64,000 bases of DNA from Cocos nucifera (lineage: Eukaryota; Streptophyta; Magnoliopsida; Arecales; Arecaceae): contig QRFJ01004320.1 of the NCBI GenBank assembly GCA_006176705.1, forward strand, positions 1 to 64,000, read 5' to 3'. Positions 11,082-23,029 of this stretch are shown piece by piece. The notes under the pieces are model-generated. The model did not search any database. It worked only from the letters and a program-made list of their open reading frames with translations, and was not told the origin of the DNA. A program made the position numbers and the translations under genes. Positions within the stretch are counted from its first letter, which is position 1. Every line of letters starts with the position of its first letter.

Positions 11082-13703
11082 TGAAGGAAAAATTGGGTTT
11101 TCCTACCGTAGGATGCATTTGATTGGATTAGCTTTGCAACAAAATAATTTTAAAATTTTTTTTTGATCTGATTAGATCTGAGAGTTCTCAGATCTAATTA
11201 TATTAATATAAAATTAGAAGTAAAATAAAAAAACTAGTGATAACAATTATCACCTGATCAGGTAAATCGTTTATCCATTGTGATGATCTGATGATTGATC
11301 CAAGATTTTGATTGAGCCATGCATGCACTTGGCCTCTACCGGTATCCACTCTAGTTAGATCTAGAAGTCTCTTCCTTTTGGATCTGATCTCCAAAGATCA
11401 AATTTGATGTCTTCCCGTAGAGCCTTCAAATCAAACTTTGAGGGTAGTGCGTTCGTCTCACGAGCACCATCGTCTCTCGCTGATCTTCACGCCAATGAAA
11501 CTTGATCTTTGCTTACAGATTGTACCCAACTCTTTGGCATGGAGAAAGGAAAGAGGATCAGATGAGGGAGGCATGGAGATGAAGATTTTAGTAGGGCTTC
11601 GCCATAGAAAAATTATGATGCACAACAGCTTGCATAGGGCCCTATTTATAGACCTAGTTAAGAGTCCCTTTGTATATGACTTTTAACAGGTCAAAGCCAA
11701 TATGCAAAAGGACTCTCCTATGATCTCCATGCCCCACACCCCTTTTTTAGATTTTTATTGCACAAAAAAAAAGGAAAAATGGCATGGAACAATTTGGGAT
11801 AAGAGGAAGTTGGCGCACAACTCTTATCTCCTAAGAGTTTGAACTACTCAAATTTTTGACCCACTCAAACTTGATTTGAATGGAATGCCTCCATACATAT
11901 CCATAAGGGTGCACACCATAAGGGGAGTGGCCTTCTTTTTCTCACATAAATCCCATATGGATGTGCGCCCTCAAATAAATTCTAAGCGGCGCATGTCATA
12001 TCTCTTCTTTCTTGCAAACTGGGTCAACATTTGACCCTTATCCTATTCCCATCTCATGGGATTTAAGACAAGCATTTTTCAAGTCTCATCTAATGGATTT
12101 ATGTCAAGTCCTAATCAAGTTAGAATAAGTTTTGATCAAGCTAGGACTCGATCCAATCAGATCAAGAAAAATCAATCCAAAATTTTTTGGAAAGGCTTGT
12201 CCAAATTTTATCTCATAATTTTAAGACAAGCCCTAATCTGGTAAAGACAACCCTTATCTTATTCCCATCTTATGTGATTTAGGATAAGTCTTGATCAGGC
12301 TAGGATAAGGTCCAGTTAGTCAGGATAAATTCTCCCAGAGTTTTTGGATGAACCTGCTCTGAATAGTTCCAGAAATTAGCAGGTCTTGTCCTGTTTCCAT
12401 CCGATGGATTAGGGCAAGCCTAGATCAGGTTAGGATAAAAATTTTCTGATTTGGACAAGTTTTAATTAGACTAGGATAGAGCCATACAAGACTCTCAGAT
12501 GAGCCAAATCCAATTTGGCTCAGTCGACATAAACCAGAAAGATAATAGAAGGAGAATATTAGGTTCAATCTATGCTAGCATAATTTTTTTGAACTTAATT
12601 GGATCTAATCCAAATCAATCGAATTGAATTAGCTTAATTGATGACATCCAGATCTAAATCCTTGTTTGTGTGATTCAGTTAGGTTTAGTTTTGTATAGTA
12701 ATAGAACATGTCATGATTTCCATCAATGACATCATCGAAATATCTTTCGATGGACCAGAACTCTTTCGATCGATCCAATTAGAATTATCGATCATCAAGA
12801 TAATTCTAATTGATCCCAAAATCCACTAGTGACACCTAGCAGTATATGGTGGCAATCCATCAAAATCAAAAAGTGAACCTCTCAATGTAGCTATCTATGT
12901 GATTGGATTCTTCTATCATGAGTACCAATGGGATTAGGGTTAAGGTGAACTGGTGAAACCCAACATCCATCATATGAATGAATCTTTCCATTCGAGTCCA
13001 ATGTGAAACACTAATAAAAACTCATTTCTATTATTTCACACTATCATGGCCATGGGTTTTAGGACTCGATCTCATGATCATAGGATTATTCCTCTACCGA
13101 GGTTGATAGATCCCATCTTGGTGCGATCCAATTCCTATAATGAACATGCTATAGCCAACATACACCTAAAGAATTTGAATGGCTAGGAGATCAAGTTATG
13201 GTGTAGTCAAACTATAACACTCTCTAGGTAAACTATCGATATACCTCAGATCAGAGAACCAAATACACGCTGCAGCATCAAGCTAGTCATCGATGAGATG
13301 GTAGCCTCCCTTATGACTGCTCGAGGTGGTCATGCTCAGTGTACTTGTTCTTAACAAGTATCTATACTTTTACTCTGATGTCTGCACACCATAGACTTAA
13401 GACTCATCTATTCTAAGAAAGTGATCGTATACCAATCTTCTGGATCGATCACCATCCTTGTGATGATCCTACAATCGGGAGCAGTTTATGAGTCAATTAT
13501 GATAACTCATGTCTTAAATTCTCAACTTTTGAGAATATATGTTATCATACCTATTAACTCAATGGATGTATCATAGACACCTTATACACAATGTGATAGA
13601 ATAAATAATTTTTTAATTAATTTTAAGTTAAAATTATGAAAATGCTCCTAAAAAATATTTAACAAGTGTCGGTCAATTTGGCTTCTAGGGCACACATCTA
13701 ACA
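11082..13703 (-). mobile_element. 5' LTR of copia A1 (2622 bp)
   Basis: It begins on the minus strand at 13703 with TGTTAGATGTGTGCCC and ends at 11082 with TTTTCCTTCA, so TG...CA ends are kept. A TATA box (TATAAATAGG, minus) lies at 11641-11650. The W-box cluster seen in A2 and the solo LTR is mostly absent; only scattered TTGAC words remain near 11690 and 12013-12030. Within U3 and R, a repeated unit containing AGTCCTAATCAAGTTAGGAT-like text runs through 12050-12480. Confidence 0.85.
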
Positions 13704-13725
13704 ATAAGAAGTTGGAGACCATGGT

Positions 13726-14570
13726 GAAGGCTCTCTAAATACAGGTGGTTGACCTTTCAAAGAAAACAACCACCATGGGCATGTCCTCTTCTACCATGAC
13801 AACGAAGGTCACAAGTGAGGCTGCACGTCCCTTGCACAAGCTTGATGTTCCCAACCCGCAGGAGTTCTATGGGCAGCGGTCTGCAAAGGAGGTAGATAAC
13901 TTTTTTGCCGTGAAATAATACCTATAGGTTACCAGCATAAGTGGTGAAGCCTTGAAGGTGAGAATGGTAGCTATGTTCTTGTGGGATATGGTGAAGCTTT
14001 GGTGGCAACATCAGGCTGACGATGTGAAGTGAGAGGCTATTCCAATCACCACTTGGGCATAGTACCAAACTGAACTTCAAAAGTAATTCTTTTCCAAGTT
14101 CACTAAGGATGATACTTAAGCATGACTATGATGGCTCATGCAAAAGGATGATGTGCGTGATTATGTGCGAGAGTTCAGCACCTCAGCCAAGAGGACTCTC
14201 TCTTCACCTTCCTTGATGGGCTCAAACCATGGGCCAAGATGGAGTTGTAGCGAAGAGAAGTCAAGAGTTTGAATGAGGTGATAGCTCAAGTGGTGGCTCT
14301 CATTGAGTTCAAGACTCAACCCATAGCTCTCAAAGCCTAGGCATCCAAACAGGGCAAAGGTGGGGGATCAAAATTAGGTCACAAGGGAGGTGAAAAAGGC
14401 TCGAATCCAGGGTCCTCAAGTGGAGGGGCTTCCTAAGGGAAGGACAAAGGGGTGGCGCAAGGTACCAGCACTATCTCATACTACATTTGCAACGGACTGC
14501 ATAAAGTGAAGGATTGCCCATTGAGGGGCAAGATCGCATCTATGATGGTGGGGGAGTAGCAAGAGATCGA
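13726..14570 (+). pseudogene. gag: Chromovirus gag, degenerate
   Basis: Reading mainly one frame from 13726, the gag core is recognisable by VPNPQEFYGQRSAKEVDNFF, VAMFLWDMVKLWWQH and RDYVREFSTSAKR, matching the chromovirus pattern of an acidic helix, a KLWW motif and a V-x-EF stretch. More than ten in-frame stops occur, several at expected Gln positions (TAA or TAG for CAA or CAG). The zinc knuckle (14478-14521) reads YYICNGLHKVKDC and has lost its first Cys. A frameshift separates the middle and C-terminal parts. Confidence 0.75.
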
Positions 14571-14639
14571 ACAAAGGATGGGTTCATTCAGTCTTAATGC
14601 CTTGAAAGCCAAGGGGCCATGAGGCCTACTTTATGCGCC

Positions 14640-14990
14640 TGTCAATATCAATGGTCACACCTTTCAAGCACTCATTGATATGGGTGCCACTGACTTCTTT
14701 GTGAACTTAGCAATAGCGAAGAAGCTCAACCTGAAGATTGAACGTAATGAGCACACGTTCAAGGTGGTCAACTCCATAGAGGTAGCTACAAGTGAAACAG
14801 CGAAGGATATTGAGATCCAATTTGGTACATGGACTGGATGGGTGACAGCGATAGTTGCCCCTATTGATGACTATGAGGTGGTCATCAGTATGTCTTTGGT
14901 TATCTAGCTAAATGCCATAGTAAAGATGGATTTAGATGTGGTGGTGGTTCTAAATTTTAATAGCCCTTGCATGGTTCAAGGGAAGCGAGT
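14640..14990 (+). pseudogene. pol: Chromovirus aspartic protease remnant
   Basis: The protease would cut the Gag-Pol polyprotein. The ORF at 14680-14907 covers most of the domain. The active-site loop is LIDMGATDFF, so the Thr or Ser after the catalytic Asp is replaced by Met, but Asp, Gly and Ala remain. A hydrophobic strand with DDYEVVISM, the usual second-half landmark, is present before a stop. It sits between gag and RT as expected. Confidence 0.75.
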
Positions 14991-15204
14991 TAGAGGGACT
15001 TCGTAGTGAGTTCTATCAATAGTGCAACTTGCTAAGGGGCTGAGAAGGAGACTTCCAACTTATCTTGCATCCATTCAACAGGAAGATCTGCTGGAAGGAG
15101 AGGAGATTCTATACCCATCGAGGGTATTTTCACTGAATTTGGGGATGTGATGTGTCCCTAATTACCCAAGCGATTGCTGTCAAGAAGAGAAATCGATCAC
15201 CAAA

Positions 15205-15990
15205 TTGATTTGGTGCAGGAAGCACGTCCACCAGCTCAAACACCATATAAGATGGCCCTACCTAAACTCCAGGAGCTAAGGAGATAGCTAATGGAGTTGG
15301 TGGATAGCAGGTTCATCCGACCTTTGAAGAGTCCATATGGAGAATCGATACATTTTTGGAATAAGCATGATGGTTCATTAAGATTGCATTGACTATAGGG
15401 CCCTCAACAAACTCATGGTGAAGAACAAGTATCCCATTCCATGGATTGATGACTTGTTCGATCAACTTGGTAGGGCACGGTGGTTTTGCAAGTTGGATCT
15501 TCACAGTGGGTACTACCAAGTTCATGTGGCAGAGGAGCACATCGAGAAAACTGCATGTGTGACAAGGTATGGGAGCTTCGAGTACCTTGTCATGCCTTTC
15601 GGCCTCACCAACACTCTAGCAATCTTCTATGCTTTGATGCAACGTGTACTCCATGAATTTATTGACAAATTCATGATAGTATACTTGGATGACATTGTTG
15701 TGTACTCGAACATTGGACAAGCATGTGGCGCACTTGAAGCAAGTCTTCTCCATCCTACGGCAACACCAGCTCTTTGTGAAGAAGGAGAAGTGCATATTTG
15801 CATAGTGGAAGGTGCCATTCCTTGGGCACATCATTAGGGTTGGAAAGCTTATGATGGATCCCTTGAAGATTTCAACCATTATCGAGTGGGAGGTACCTAC
15901 ATGTGTTACACATTTACACTCATTTCTTGGTTTGGCAAATTACTATAGGAGGTTCATCACTGGATATTCAAAGTTATGCAACTCATTGAT
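15205..15990 (+). pseudogene. pol: Chromovirus reverse transcriptase, frameshifted
   Basis: RT copies element RNA into cDNA. Block 1 (15205-15410) includes QTPYKMALPKLQEL. The open block 15415-15720 has YPIPWIDDLFDQLG, CKLDLHSGYYQV, FGLTN and the catalytic YLDD box (VYLDDIVVYS). A frameshift near 15715 moves the continuation (KHVAHLKQVF-like) into another frame; the connection region returns at 15812 with PFLGHIIRVGKL and FLGLANYYRRFI. An in-frame TAG and at least two frameshifts make it non-functional. Confidence 0.85.
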
Positions 15991-16480
15991 GGATTTGTTA
16001 AAGAAGGGTTCACCATGGCGGTGGTTGGATCAATGTTCGGAGGCATTTGATCATCTCAAGTAGGTGGTCATAGAGAAGTTGGTCCTTGTGCTACCAGACT
16101 TCTTGGTTCCTTTAGAAGTTCACATCGATGCATCAATTTTGCCATTAGAGGGATGCTCATACAGGAAAGACACCCAGTGGCCTATGAAAGTCAGAAGTTG
16201 AACGACATCGAGTGTAGGTATATAGTTCATGAGAAGGAGATGATAGCGATTGTGCATTGCCTTAGAACCTGGCACCATTACCTCCTTAGATCCATGTTTG
16301 TGGTGTGCAGAGACAATGTGGCCACAAGCTACTTCCAAACCTAGCCAAAGATCACCCCAAAGCAAGCGAGATGGCAGCAATTTTTCACTGAATTCGATTT
16401 TCATAACGAGTATAAGTCAGGTCGAACCAATTTGGTCGCTGACGTCTTAAGTAGGAAGGCACAGTTGGCTGCGATTTCTT
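15991..16480 (+). pseudogene. pol: Chromovirus RNase H remnant
   Basis: RNase H degrades the RNA of the RNA-DNA hybrid. Recognisable parts are VHIDASI at about 16122 (first acidic residue), PVAYESQKLNDIECRY and HEKEMIAIVHCLRTWHHYL (second acidic residue in the KEM stretch), and ARWQQFFTEFDFHNEYKSG followed by TNLVADVLSRK (final Asp). A TAG interrupts it at 16342 in a position where Gln is usual, and a frameshift lies near 16140. Confidence 0.8.
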
Positions 16481-16599
16481 CCACTTCCGGACCAACAAGT
16501 GACATAATGGAGAGGGTCAAGACCGAGATGGAGAAGGATCCATGGGCCATATCCATGGGTGAACTCATCAAGGATGGCAAGGCGCGTCATTTCTAGACT

Positions 16600-17720
16600 G
16601 AAGGTTAGCTAATTTTGACATAGGAAAGGCATGTCTATGTGCCTTTAGGTGGAGGGCTAAGGCACAAGGTGCTGCAAGAGCATCATGATTCTATGTGGAC
16701 AGGACATCAGGGGGTGCATCGGATCCAAGATCTCATAGAACATAGCTACTATTGGCCAAAGATGCGAGATGACACTGAGGGGTATGTTCGCACTTGTCTA
16801 GTATGCCAACAAGATTGAACATTAGCGGCCTGTGGGGTTGAGCCATTGCCTACACTAGAGCATCCATGGGAGAGCTCTGCATGGACTTCATCATTGGGTT
16901 ACCTCTAGTGGATGGGTGTAGTTCCATCATGATAGTGGTGGATCGCTTCTCGAAGTATAGAGTCTTCATTCCAGCACCTACTACTTGCCATGCGGAGGAT
17001 GTGGCACGGTTGTTCTTCATATATGTGGTGAAATATTGGGGGTTATCACAAAACATCATTTTTGATCACAATGCTCGCTTCATGGGAAGATTCTGGACCG
17101 AGTTATTTCAGATGCTCGGAATGAAGCTGAAGATGTCCATGGCTTTCCACCCTCAGATTGATGGCCAAACAGAAGGAACAAATGCATTACTGGAGATGTA
17201 TTTGAGGCACTATGTGAATGCCAACCAATAGGATTGGGTGCGACTCTTGGACCAAGCCCAATTCAATTACAACTTGCAATGATTAGAGTCGATCGGTAAA
17301 TCACCATTTGAGGTGATAACAAGGCAACAACCAGACACTCTAGAAAGCATCGTAGTGGACTACATGGGACGTAGCCCAACTACCTATAGGTTTTTGAGGG
17401 ATCTAAAGGAGGATATAAATTTGGTTTTGGTCTCCTTGCTGAAAGTGACCAAACGGATGAAGAAGTGGGCTGACATAAAGTGGCATGCAGCTGAGTTTCA
17501 GATTGATAATCGGGTATTGGTGAAACTTTACCATCACATGAGATTGAAGTCGGACTACCACAAAGCATTCGTAAGGAGGTATGAAGGTCCCTTCATCATC
17601 ACACATCGAATTGGAGAGACAGCATACCGATTGTCACTGCCTTCCAAGCTAAAAGTGCATCCAGTGTTCCACGTGTTTTTGTTGAAGCCATTCAAAGAGG
17701 ACACGACTGACCCTTTTTAG
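16600..17720 (+). pseudogene. pol: Chromovirus integrase
   Basis: The N-terminal HHCC zinc finger lies at 16655-16818 (HHDSMWTGHQG, then CLVCQQ). The core is open from 16866 to 17231: first Asp in CMDFIIGLP, second in IFDHNARF, Glu in DGQTEGTN, so the D,D,E triad survives. A TAG after NANQ and a TGA after NYNLQ break the next part. The C-terminal GPF/Y-like region is open at 17313-17720 (RRYEGPFIITHRIGETAYRL, then HPVFHVFLLKPF). It leads directly into the chromodomain. Confidence 0.85.
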
Positions 17721-17734
17721 GCTCAAAGCGGATG

Positions 17735-17916
17735 AGCTCCAGTGGCCATACGAGTTCATTACACCAAGAAGATTTCTAAAATCAAGGCGGATAGGAAGAA
17801 GGGAAATCGGGTGCAGTACTTAGTTCGATGGAAAGGGCTATCTGACTCAGAAGTGAGTTGGGAGTATAGTGATGAACTATGAAAGTTTGAGGACATCATC
17901 AACAAAATCGCCTAGT
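17735..17916 (+). pseudogene. Integrase C-terminal chromodomain
   Basis: After a stop at 17720 the frame continues with VHYTKKISKIKADRKKG, then VQYLVRWKGLSDSEVSWE and WKFEDIINKI. The YLVRWKG and SWE segments are hallmark chromodomain text: an aromatic cage strand, a turn and a C-terminal helix. In chromoviruses this domain is fused to integrase and is believed to read histone marks. The domain is in frame with integrase apart from the TAG stops. Confidence 0.85.
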
Positions 17917-17937
17917 CTCATCAGGGGTGACTTCAAC

Positions 17938-17952
17938 TTAGGTGGGGGAGGG
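17938..17952 (+). other. Polypurine tract of chromovirus
   Basis: TAGGTGGGGGAGGG immediately precedes the TGTCATGG start of the LTR, the expected position for plus-strand priming. Confidence 0.8.
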
Positions 17953-18813
17953 TGTCATGGCTCCTCGAATCGGGGCTGGATCGGACACTGGTCAAGGTGC
18001 AAACCAGATCAGGTCGCTGAATGGGTTCGAGGTCTGACTACACTCTCTTATGATTTGGGCAACTCGAAGACCAAATCTAAGCCCTAAAATTACTTGAAGA
18101 AATGTGTACAAGATCTACAAGGAGTACTCAGGAGCATGGGGCTATGGGCATATGTCTCAAGATGTAAATTGGTCAAGAAAGAAGCTAATACAATGAGGCA
18201 TAACAGAATATAGTTTACCCGTATGACTTTGAGGGATATTCTGGGATCTCTATAGAAGTTGATTTAAAGTGGGTAAGGCATCATCTTGAAGGATTTTTTA
18301 TTTCGAATCCAGTGGATCAAGTTTCGTTGCAATCCGAGTTCGTCTGGATCATGAACTTGGCAGTTTTATCTAACTGCACGGAGTTCTATGGGAATGAAAA
18401 TTTTGAGTTTATCCTTATCTTGTACTTAGAGAGTTGAGTTCATGAGGGACTTATAACCTGAGGTTGTTCCTATATAAAAGAACTCTCAAGAATGGGGTTA
18501 GAGATGAGAGAGAGAGAGAGATCATCTAGGAATCCTTTTATATTTGTGAGAGATCGAGAGACTAGGAGAGCTTTTATTGTAAATCCAACGAGTGGTTATT
18601 TAACAAAAATTCTCTTTTCCTTATTTCTTCTTCTTCTTCATGGTGTTTTCTGGTGTTGTATTCCATTGTGTTCTTATTATTATTGGATGTGGCCTAAGTC
18701 ATAGTGTCTAGGTTCCTATGCTAGGAAGGCTGATCGATTTTTTTCTGTCCTGTGAAGAGCAGATCGAGTTGCACATTGTTGGAATTTGCACTGAGATCCC
18801 TTTGTACGTGACA
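17953..18813 (+). mobile_element. 3' LTR of chromovirus (861 bp)
   Basis: Starts TGTCATGGCTCC and ends GTACGTGACA, giving the terminal inverted repeat TGTCA/TGACA. A strong TATA box (TATATAAAAG, 18471-18480) is followed about 30 bases later by a GAGAGA-rich stretch. The 5' partner is not in the window, so age and target duplication cannot be read. Confidence 0.8.
18471..18480 (+). promoter_or_regulatory. TATA box in chromovirus LTR
   Basis: TATATAAAAG sits about 520 bases into the LTR with a GA-rich presumptive R region just downstream. The position and consensus match are good. Confidence 0.65.
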
Positions 18814-20876
18814 GTTTGATCCTATCATGATTTTTAATAATTAATTATTATCAAGCTGAATCTTGAAAAATATTTGACTCCAATTACAAATTCTTGACAA
18901 ATAATTTTCGAATCTCATGAAAAATCATTAATAGGCATTTATTTATTGATTGACTTGTTGGTTCACTTATACTTGAGCTTTCATGTGATTTTATTTATTT
19001 ATGCTTTACATTGGTATCAAAGAATTCATCCTTAAGTGAAGTTTTACAATTGGTATCAAATATTTTTTTTTTTTTGCCTTGCACTCCATTGCCTTCTTTT
19101 GGCAAAAAGAAAAGAATGCTTTATCTCAAATCTAAGTTTGTACAACTATATTTTAATATGTTAATGTTTAAGATAAATTATAAATGTGTGATACCTTTTC
19201 TGAACTCAATATGTAATATTTCTTAAGAAAAAATATTTTTTTAAAATAATAATAATTATTATTAAAAAATTAATTTAACAAATCCCTTTATGATAATATA
19301 TCCAAATTTTTAATTTTGAAAGAATCTATTTATCTTGAATTTTTAAAGCTTAAAGCTATTTCTTAGCTAAATTTGAAAAGCATTTCTTTTTGAATCTATA
19401 GTTTTGAGAAAAAGAAAATATAGTATTGAAATTATATTTTCTAAATGAGAGAAAAATATTTCATAAACTAAATCTTATTCTAATTTTGGCTAAGTTGTGC
19501 CGAAAGAAATATTTTTTTTAAACCTAAAAAAAATTGCTTATATTATTTTATTTGTTGATCTTTGATTTAAGTATTTATATATTTTTTGACTTGTCAATTC
19601 ATACTATGATTAATTTGATGGTATCATCATTTCTAATGATCAATGAATATTTTAAAAATGCTTAATATCAATTGATCATTTTGATGTTATCATGATTGAA
19701 GACATCCTATAGTAAACATTCCATTTTAAAATCAATGATAGCAAAATTTTTATTAAAAAAAATTTATCATATCATGATTGTGATCGATTATTTGATTGAT
19801 GGTTGATTATTTAAAACTCAATATGCTTATTTCAAATATGTGCAATAGGGAAAGAAAATATTAAGGAAAATAATTTAATCTTAAAAGACTATTTAGTTGA
19901 AAATGTCTTTATTTGCAAAAGTAAAGAGGAGAATTCATTTAAGATGAATTAGTTACAAAATTGGTATCAATCAAATTTAAAAATCTGAGCTTAAAAGTCA
20001 AATTAGTATTAGTTAAAGATTAATATGGTATCAATTAAAGGTGCTAAACTTGAAAAAGGAAAGAATAAATTTAAAAATATCATGTGATGAATTTTATGGT
20101 ATTCACTTTTGAAAATAGGAGGAGAGACATTTGCTGCAAATTACTATTAAAAATATCGATATTAATCTCAAATTTTCAATCATTTACTTTATAATTCTCT
20201 CAAATTTATACTTTATTTCAATTGATTTCAAACTCTCAATCAAATGCCTTATAGTCTTTTCGATTTATGCTTTTATGTATTTATTCAATTTGATTTACTT
20301 AATTTAAAGTATTATTAATTTAAAGTAGTATCAAATAAATAAATTATTCTTAAATATTCAAACTTGCTTAAAATGGTATCATTTACATGTTGATTTTATA
20401 ATTTAATTTATCTAAATATTTTTGATATTTTTGGAGTTGAATTAAATTGAAAACTCTTCTTACTCCTAAAAATAAATTTATAAAATTTTTAATGTGCAAT
20501 GTAAGATCTTTATAAAATTATTTTTAATTTTGATACTATCTTTAATACTCTTTCGATACATATATTGTCAAAATTTAATTGACTAAAACTTCTTGAGAAA
20601 AGTAAAGAATAAATATTAAAATTGATGTCAATTTTTTTCATGTTATGCTTATTTTATTTGAAAATCTCTATTTTTTGAAATTGAATTGAAAATCTAAATT
20701 GATGCTATCAAATATAAATTTGACATTGGATATACTTTTTTTGGTATCAAATATGCTGAAATATCTTGAAAAGCTTTATCCCTCAATATTGACTTGAAAA
20801 ATCTAAATTAAATTTTTTTAGAAAAGGGGGGAGTGATATCAATTCGAATTTGATATCAAACATATTTATTTTCATC
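18814..20876. other. AT-rich interval without genes
   Basis: Two kilobases, strongly AT-rich, with no recognisable protein. It holds at least six TGGTATCA words (19012, 19051, 19962, 20026, 20374, 20742), which resemble the start of the iMet primer site, and a GAAAAGGGGGGAGTGATATC stretch at 20821-20840 that resembles a Sirevirus polypurine tract. It may be a decayed Sirevirus interior, but no coding evidence supports that. Confidence 0.4.
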
Positions 20877-21269
20877 TCAACAATAGAATGCTCTGGAGTT
20901 GGTCACGTTCAATGACGATGTACCCATACATCTCACCTGTATGCCATACCAGTGTCTCCATACTCTTTGGTTAAGAGGACAACCAACCTATATGGGATAT
21001 AGCGACCTATGCTCGATAGACGCTGTTGTCCTAATTAACAGCCTATCATTTGGTCATGAACAAATTTAAGGACTAATCGATAAATCCTCTCTTTATCGAA
21101 ACTAAACAGTCCTAAGGACTTCATTACAACAATGTTGTTCATTAGAAGATGTAAACTTATGATGAAAAAGATGCCAAAATATTTTTATTAATTAATAAAT
21201 TAATTATAATTATAAAATAGCTTAACTGTCAATAGACTGATGATTAGCTATGGGACATAATTTTCAACA
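20877..21269 (-). mobile_element. Truncated 3' LTR of copia B
   Basis: Starts on the minus strand at 21269 with TGTTGAAAATTATGTCCC and matches the first 393 bases of the 5' LTR, e.g. TGGAGTTGGTCACGTTCAAT in both. The match ends near 20877, so roughly 2 kb of LTR is missing. Confidence 0.85.
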
Positions 21270-21289
21270 ACTCCCACTTATTCTAAAGC

Positions 21290-21670
21290 CACCCAGCATA
21301 GTATCTAATACCCATCTTCGACTTATGGTTGTTGAACTCCTTGATTGCCAAGACTTTAGTGAAGGGGTTGGCTAGGTTCTTCTTTCCATCGATCTTCTAA
21401 AAGTCGACGTTACCATGATCCACGATCTCATGGATCAAATGAAAGCGTTGCAGAATATGCTTTGTCCGTTAGTATGCCTTCGGTTTCTTTGCTTGAGCTA
21501 TGGCGGGGGTGCTGTCGCAGTAGAGCAGGACTAGACCATCAATGAAGGATGCTACTCTAAGCTCGATGATGAACTTCCTCAGCCATACTGCTTTGTTTGC
21601 TGCATCTGATGCTGCCATGTACTCTACTTCGCAAACAAAGTTAGCCACTATATGCTGCTTGAAACTTTTT
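21290..21670 (-). pseudogene. pol: Copia B RNase H C-terminal part, degraded
   Basis: The frame after the TLNGRAIC segment (ending 21670) is interrupted, but the antisense of 21290-21668 keeps RNase H landmarks: a SKQ region, an AEY-A-SDA segment encoded around 21595-21620, and a W-x-FI stretch. The polyprotein would end just before the purine tract at 21270-21285. Confidence 0.55.
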
Positions 21671-22800
21671 CAGCAGATGGCTCTACCATTTAGAGTAAAG
21701 ATATACCCCAATATACTTTTACTATCATCATGGTCAAATTGAAAGCTGGAGTTTATAAATCCCATAAGTTTTAGATCTGACTCACCATAAACCAACCATT
21801 GATCCTTAGTATTTCTCAAATACTTAAGGATGATTTTAACCACCTTCCAGTAATTTTTTCTAGGATCAGACTGGTATCTACTCACTACTCCTAATGAGTA
21901 TGCCACGTCTGGTCTCGTACATGTCATTGCATACATAATAGACCCCACTGTCGAAGCATATGGGATTCTACTCATATGCTCTCTCTCTTCAGGAGTTGTC
22001 AGACAATCCTTGTTAGAGAGAGAAATTTCTTGGCCTATCAGGAGATAGCCCTTTTTGGAATTTTTCATGCTGAATCTCTTCAGCCTAGTTTCTATGTACG
22101 TGGACTGGGATATACCAAGCATCCTTTTATATCTATCCCTATAGATCTTCATCCCTAGGATGTAGGATGCTTTACCCAAGTCCTTCATGGAGAACTATGA
22201 TGACAACCAGACTTTTATTCCTTATAGTGTAGGAATGTCATTTCCAATTAAGAGAATATCATCCACGTACAAAGTAAGGAATACCACTGCTGGACCATTT
22301 GCCCATTTGTAAATGTAGGGTTCTTCTTCATTCTTAACGAAGACATATGTTTTGATCACTTTATCAAAATGCATGTTCCAACTCCGAGATGCCTACTTCA
22401 ATCCATAAATGGATCTCTAAAGCTTGTACACTCTGGACTCATCTATGGATGTGAACCCTTCAGGTTCTATCATATACACCTCTTCAGTCAGTTCTCCATT
22501 TAGAAAAGCTGTCTTTACATCCATCTACCAGATCTCATAGTCCAGATGGGCAGCAATGGCAAGCATGATCCGAATGGACTTGAGCATTGCCATAAGGAAG
22601 AATGTCTCATCATAGTCAATACCATAATGTTGACGATATCCCTTGACAACTAGACGGGCTTTATAGATCTCCATCTTTCCATCTACGCTCCTCTTTCTTT
22701 TGAAGATCCATTTACACCCAATAGATTTAACCCCTTCAGGTGGGTCAACTAATGTCCATACATCATTGACCTTCATGAAATTCATTTTGAATCTCATGGC
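21670..22800 (-). pseudogene. pol: Copia B reverse transcriptase and RNase H start
   Basis: RT block 1 is open at 22797-22525: NDVWTLVDPPEGVKSIGCKW, FKARLVVKGY-like text, and GIDYDETFFLMAML, where the usual FSPVA is altered. The catalytic YVDD is encoded at about 22253-22275 (minus, LTLYVDDI). The second open block, 22188-21670, has MKDLGKASYILGMKIYRDR, PYASTVGSIMYAMTCTRPDV and the RNase H start. A stop and at least one frameshift lie between the blocks. Confidence 0.85.
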
Positions 22801-23029
22801 TTTTAGTCATTTATCAGAGTCGGATCTCTGCATCGCATCCATATAAGTGGTCAGGTCCTCATCATTCTCATTGAATTCGATGGGATCACCATTCTGGACC
22901 AAGAATCCATAGTATCTATTCGGATGGCATGGTACTCTATCAGATCATCTTAATGGTACAGATTCACTAGGCTTTGGATCTGATCTAATCAAATCTGACT
23001 TAGGTTCAACATTCTGTGTCGGACTTTCT

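Larger units (their letters stand above)
6027..13703 (-). mobile_element. Ty1-copia element A1, internally deleted
   Basis: A minus-strand copia element with a 2.62 kb 5' LTR (11082-13703), iMet primer site, 2 kb leader, decayed gag and integrase, and a truncated 3' LTR (6027-7019). It is the same family as element A2 (52901-63243) and the solo LTR at 38546. Compared with A2 it lacks RT, RNase H and the polypurine tract: homology resumes at 7020 with sequence matching A2 at 56733. It is therefore non-autonomous. Its right end abuts chromovirus gag DNA, and the target-site duplication cannot be checked. Confidence 0.85.
13704..18813 (+). mobile_element. Chromovirus (Ty3-gypsy), 5' end missing
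   Basis: A plus-strand gypsy element in the order gag, protease, RT, RNase H, integrase, chromodomain, PPT, 3' LTR. The chromodomain places it in the chromoviruses, whose integrase tails are thought to direct insertion into particular chromatin. The left edge coincides with the end of copia A1; the 5' LTR and primer site are not in the window. All genes carry stops and frameshifts, many at Gln codons. Confidence 0.85.
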
